Source of the DNA: CAZHOV01 sp964534315 | GTDB lineage: Bacteria; Bacteroidota; Bacteroidia; Chitinophagales; Saprospiraceae | Direction: 5' to 3' | Assembly (NCBI GenBank): GCA_964534315.1 | Contig: CAZHOV010000086.1 | Coordinates: forward strand, 1-23,738 | DNA length: 23,738 bases | Shown: in pieces, positions 22,168 to 23,738 of the stretch | How positions within the stretch are numbered: the first letter of the stretch is position 1 | Layout: each line of letters opens with the position of its first letter | Made by a program: the position numbers and the translations under genes | The notes under the pieces: generated by a model | What the model was told of the DNA's origin: nothing | The model's input: only the letters and a program-made list of their open reading frames with translations | Database searches by the model: none

Positions 22168-22629
22168 ATGCTCAAATCAAAAATTACAGCAAAAGACATT
22201 ATGAGTGCTAATGTACTCAAAACGAATGTCAATCACTCTTTTACTCATGTCTGGAGGCTATTCTTCCAATTAAATATTCACCATCTTCCGGTGGTTAATG
22301 AAGAAGAGCAATTGGTTGGAATTATAAGCACCAATGACATTTTAAAGCAACTTGCTTTTAATTTACCGGTTATGGACAAAACCGATGAGGAGTCGCTCAA
22401 TGATCAGTTTTCCGTTCAAATGTTGATGACGCCTCATCCGTTAAAGATCAAAGAAGACACCCCACTGAAGGAAATAGCACAGATTTTTTCGAAAAATCAC
22501 ATCAGCGCCCTTCCGGTCGTGGATGATAACGAGGTTATTAGGGGGATCGTCACCAGTAGAGATTTGATTGATTTCTATGCGCAAGAACGAAAATCTTCGA
22601 ACATCGGTTCTATGATTCGGATCATTTGA
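22168..22629 (+). CDS. Two-CBS-domain protein
   Basis: 153 residues made of a CBS pair and little else: ITAKDIMSANVLKTN and HHLPVVNEEEQLVGIISTNDILK for the first, VQMLMTPHPLKIKEDTPL and ISALPVVDDNEVIRGIVTSRDLIDF for the second. CBS pairs bind adenine nucleotides (AMP, ATP, SAM) and act as energy sensors. No effector domain is attached, so it may act on a partner, plausibly one of the neighbouring Usp or HPF proteins, though this is inference. It is 15 bases from the next gene. Confidence 0.88.
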   Translation: MLKSKITAKDIMSANVLKTNVNHSFTHVWRLFFQLNIHHLPVVNEEEQLVGIISTNDILKQLAFNLPVMDKTDEESLNDQFSVQMLMTPHPLKIKEDTPLKEIAQIFSKNHISALPVVDDNEVIRGIVTSRDLIDFYAQERKSSNIGSMIRII

Positions 22630-22644
22630 TGAAAATTTAATTTC

Positions 22645-23454
22645 ATGAAAAAAATATTATTCCCTACTGACTTTTCAGATGCCTCAAAAAACGCTTTACA
22701 CTACGCCTTGTCGGTAGCTGAACGCATTGATGCTTCCATTGATGTCATTAATATTTACCATTTGCCTTTTGCAGATGCCAGTAGTGTTCCTCCTGAAATG
22801 GTTCAGCGTATGCTGGAGGAACGAGAAGAAGCTACCAAAGAGAAAATAGATATGTTTCTCGAAGATATCGATATGAGCCGTATCCGTGAAAAACGAGGAG
22901 AGTACGGAATATTTATCGCTACCGAAATTACGGATTTGTCTAAAAAACAAGACTATGACCTGATCGTAATGGGTACAAAGGGGGAACGTAACCCCATCGA
23001 AAAGTTCTTGGGTAGCGTTACCACTCAGGTGATGATGCAGGCCTTATGTCCTGTTTTGGCTGTGCCGATGGAAACATCCTTCCGGGAGATTGAGAATATT
23101 TCTTATGCTACTGACTTTATTCCTTCTGATGAGCAAGCTATCAACCAATTGGTTGAATTTGCTAAAGAGTTTGAAGCTGCCGTCCACTTCGTCCATGTTG
23201 AAACCCATCCCGATATCGGAAAGAAAGGAGACGAAATTCAACTGGATAATTACCCCATTCAGTTTGCTGATTTTACTATCGTCAACAGCCCTTCAATAAT
23301 GGAAGGCTTGGATGATTATATGCGACAAAAGGATATTGATATCCTTGCACTATTTATACCCAAAAGAAGGCTTTGGGAGCGATTGTTCCATAGCAGTTTT
23401 TCCAAGAAAATGTGTTTCCATACCAAAACTCCGCTGTTGGTGTTTAAAGAATAG
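22645..23454 (+). CDS. Tandem universal stress protein, second paralogue
   Basis: 269 residues with two Usp domains. Here the first domain carries the nucleotide signature: ILFPTDFSDAS with D9, and G110-x2-G113-x9-G123-S124 in VMGTKGERNPIEKFLGS. The second domain (about 145-269) is degenerate and ends in the segment FSKKMCFHTKTPLLVFK. This is the reverse of the first Usp gene in the cluster, where the second half keeps the motif. Last gene of the plus-strand stress cluster; 137 bases without a gene separate it from the terminal repeat. Confidence 0.9.
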   Translation: MKKILFPTDFSDASKNALHYALSVAERIDASIDVINIYHLPFADASSVPPEMVQRMLEEREEATKEKIDMFLEDIDMSRIREKRGEYGIFIATEITDLSKKQDYDLIVMGTKGERNPIEKFLGSVTTQVMMQALCPVLAVPMETSFREIENISYATDFIPSDEQAINQLVEFAKEFEAAVHFVHVETHPDIGKKGDEIQLDNYPIQFADFTIVNSPSIMEGLDDYMRQKDIDILALFIPKRRLWERLFHSSFSKKMCFHTKTPLLVFKE

Positions 23455-23591
23455 GAGAACGGAATAATAGGAAAGATAAATTCCTCAGGGATAAAGGGCG
23501 CGGGAAAGGTTTTCTATTTTATTGAAATCGAACCTCACGTTAAAGTAATTAATGTAGACATATTTCAGTACAACAGATATTCCTAATTCCT

Positions 23592-23738
23592 CATTGCACA
23601 TTGTTCATTGCACATTCCTCATTGCACATTGTTCATTCCTCATTGCACATTGTTCATTGCACATTCCTCATTGCACATTGTTCATTCCTCATTGCACATT
23701 GTTCATTGCACATTCCTCATTGCACATTGTTCATTCCT
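23592..23738 (+). repeat. 49-bp higher-order tandem repeat of CATTnnn heptads
   Basis: 21 consecutive 7-bp words use only a = CATTGCA, b = CATTGTT and c = CATTCCT in the order a b a c a b c. That 49-bp block occurs three times without error (23592, 23641, 23690) and reaches the window edge, so more copies may follow. Confidence 0.97.

Noticed and set aside
23592..23738. CRISPR array
   Set aside because: There are no unique spacers; the sequence is a pure tandem repeat of 7-bp words and no cas gene is present.

Overview
The window looks like a chromosome segment of a Bacteroidota bacterium, most likely of the Saprospiria / Lewinella type. The pointers are promoter motifs of the form TAnnTTTG, the near absence of Shine-Dalgarno sequences, a fused CcoN-CcoO oxidase subunit, and proteins typical of that phylum (PKD domain, DUF2911, an IgGFc-binding-like surface protein fragment). 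The assignment rests on gene content and is not proven.

Region 1 (1-4634) is an eroded accessory stretch. It holds a 5'-truncated TonB C-terminal fragment and a head-to-head, 5'-truncated glutamate-receptor-like K+ channel that also carries a nonsense codon in its pore. Next come a DUF2911 lipid/outer-surface-type protein, methylglyoxal synthase (mgsA), the N-terminal stump of a large surface protein cut off at the 3' end of mgsA, about 690 bp without a convincing gene, and a small secreted PKD protein. Four copies of one hairpin repeat family lie between these genes.

Region 2 (4635-17238) starts with a divergent pair: a helical-repeat protein (minus) and a soluble PAS histidine kinase (plus). 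The PAS domain has the residues of the FixL haem pocket. A nearly complete cbb3 oxidase locus follows on the plus strand: ccoI (Cu+ ATPase), ccoS, fused ccoNO, ccoQ, mono-haem ccoP, ccoG, ccoH and a SafE/DsbD_2-like membrane protein. Two identical-type palindromes, TGAC-N4-GTCA, precede ccoS and look like operators of a CRP/FNR-family regulator. The locus ends in an 8-bp tandem repeat that runs into a 100-N assembly gap.

Region 3 (17403-20339, minus strand) is a three-gene operon: an AAA P-loop kinase, an aminoglycoside-phosphotransferase-like protein, and an acetyl-CoA hydrolase / CoA-transferase.

Region 4 (20437-23454, plus strand) is a probable stress operon: tandem universal stress protein, short ribosome hibernation factor (HPF), an unrecognised 115-residue protein, a two-CBS protein and a second tandem universal stress protein. 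The window ends in a 49-bp higher-order repeat made of 7-bp words.

Taken together (inference), regions 2-4 read as a low-oxygen / energy-limitation neighbourhood: a candidate oxygen sensor, a high-affinity oxidase with its copper and haem assembly factors, acyl-CoA/acetate metabolism, and ribosome hibernation plus nucleotide-sensing stress proteins. The most interesting claims to test are the FixL-like kinase beside cco, the paired palindromes before ccoS, and the in-pore TGA codon of the channel.
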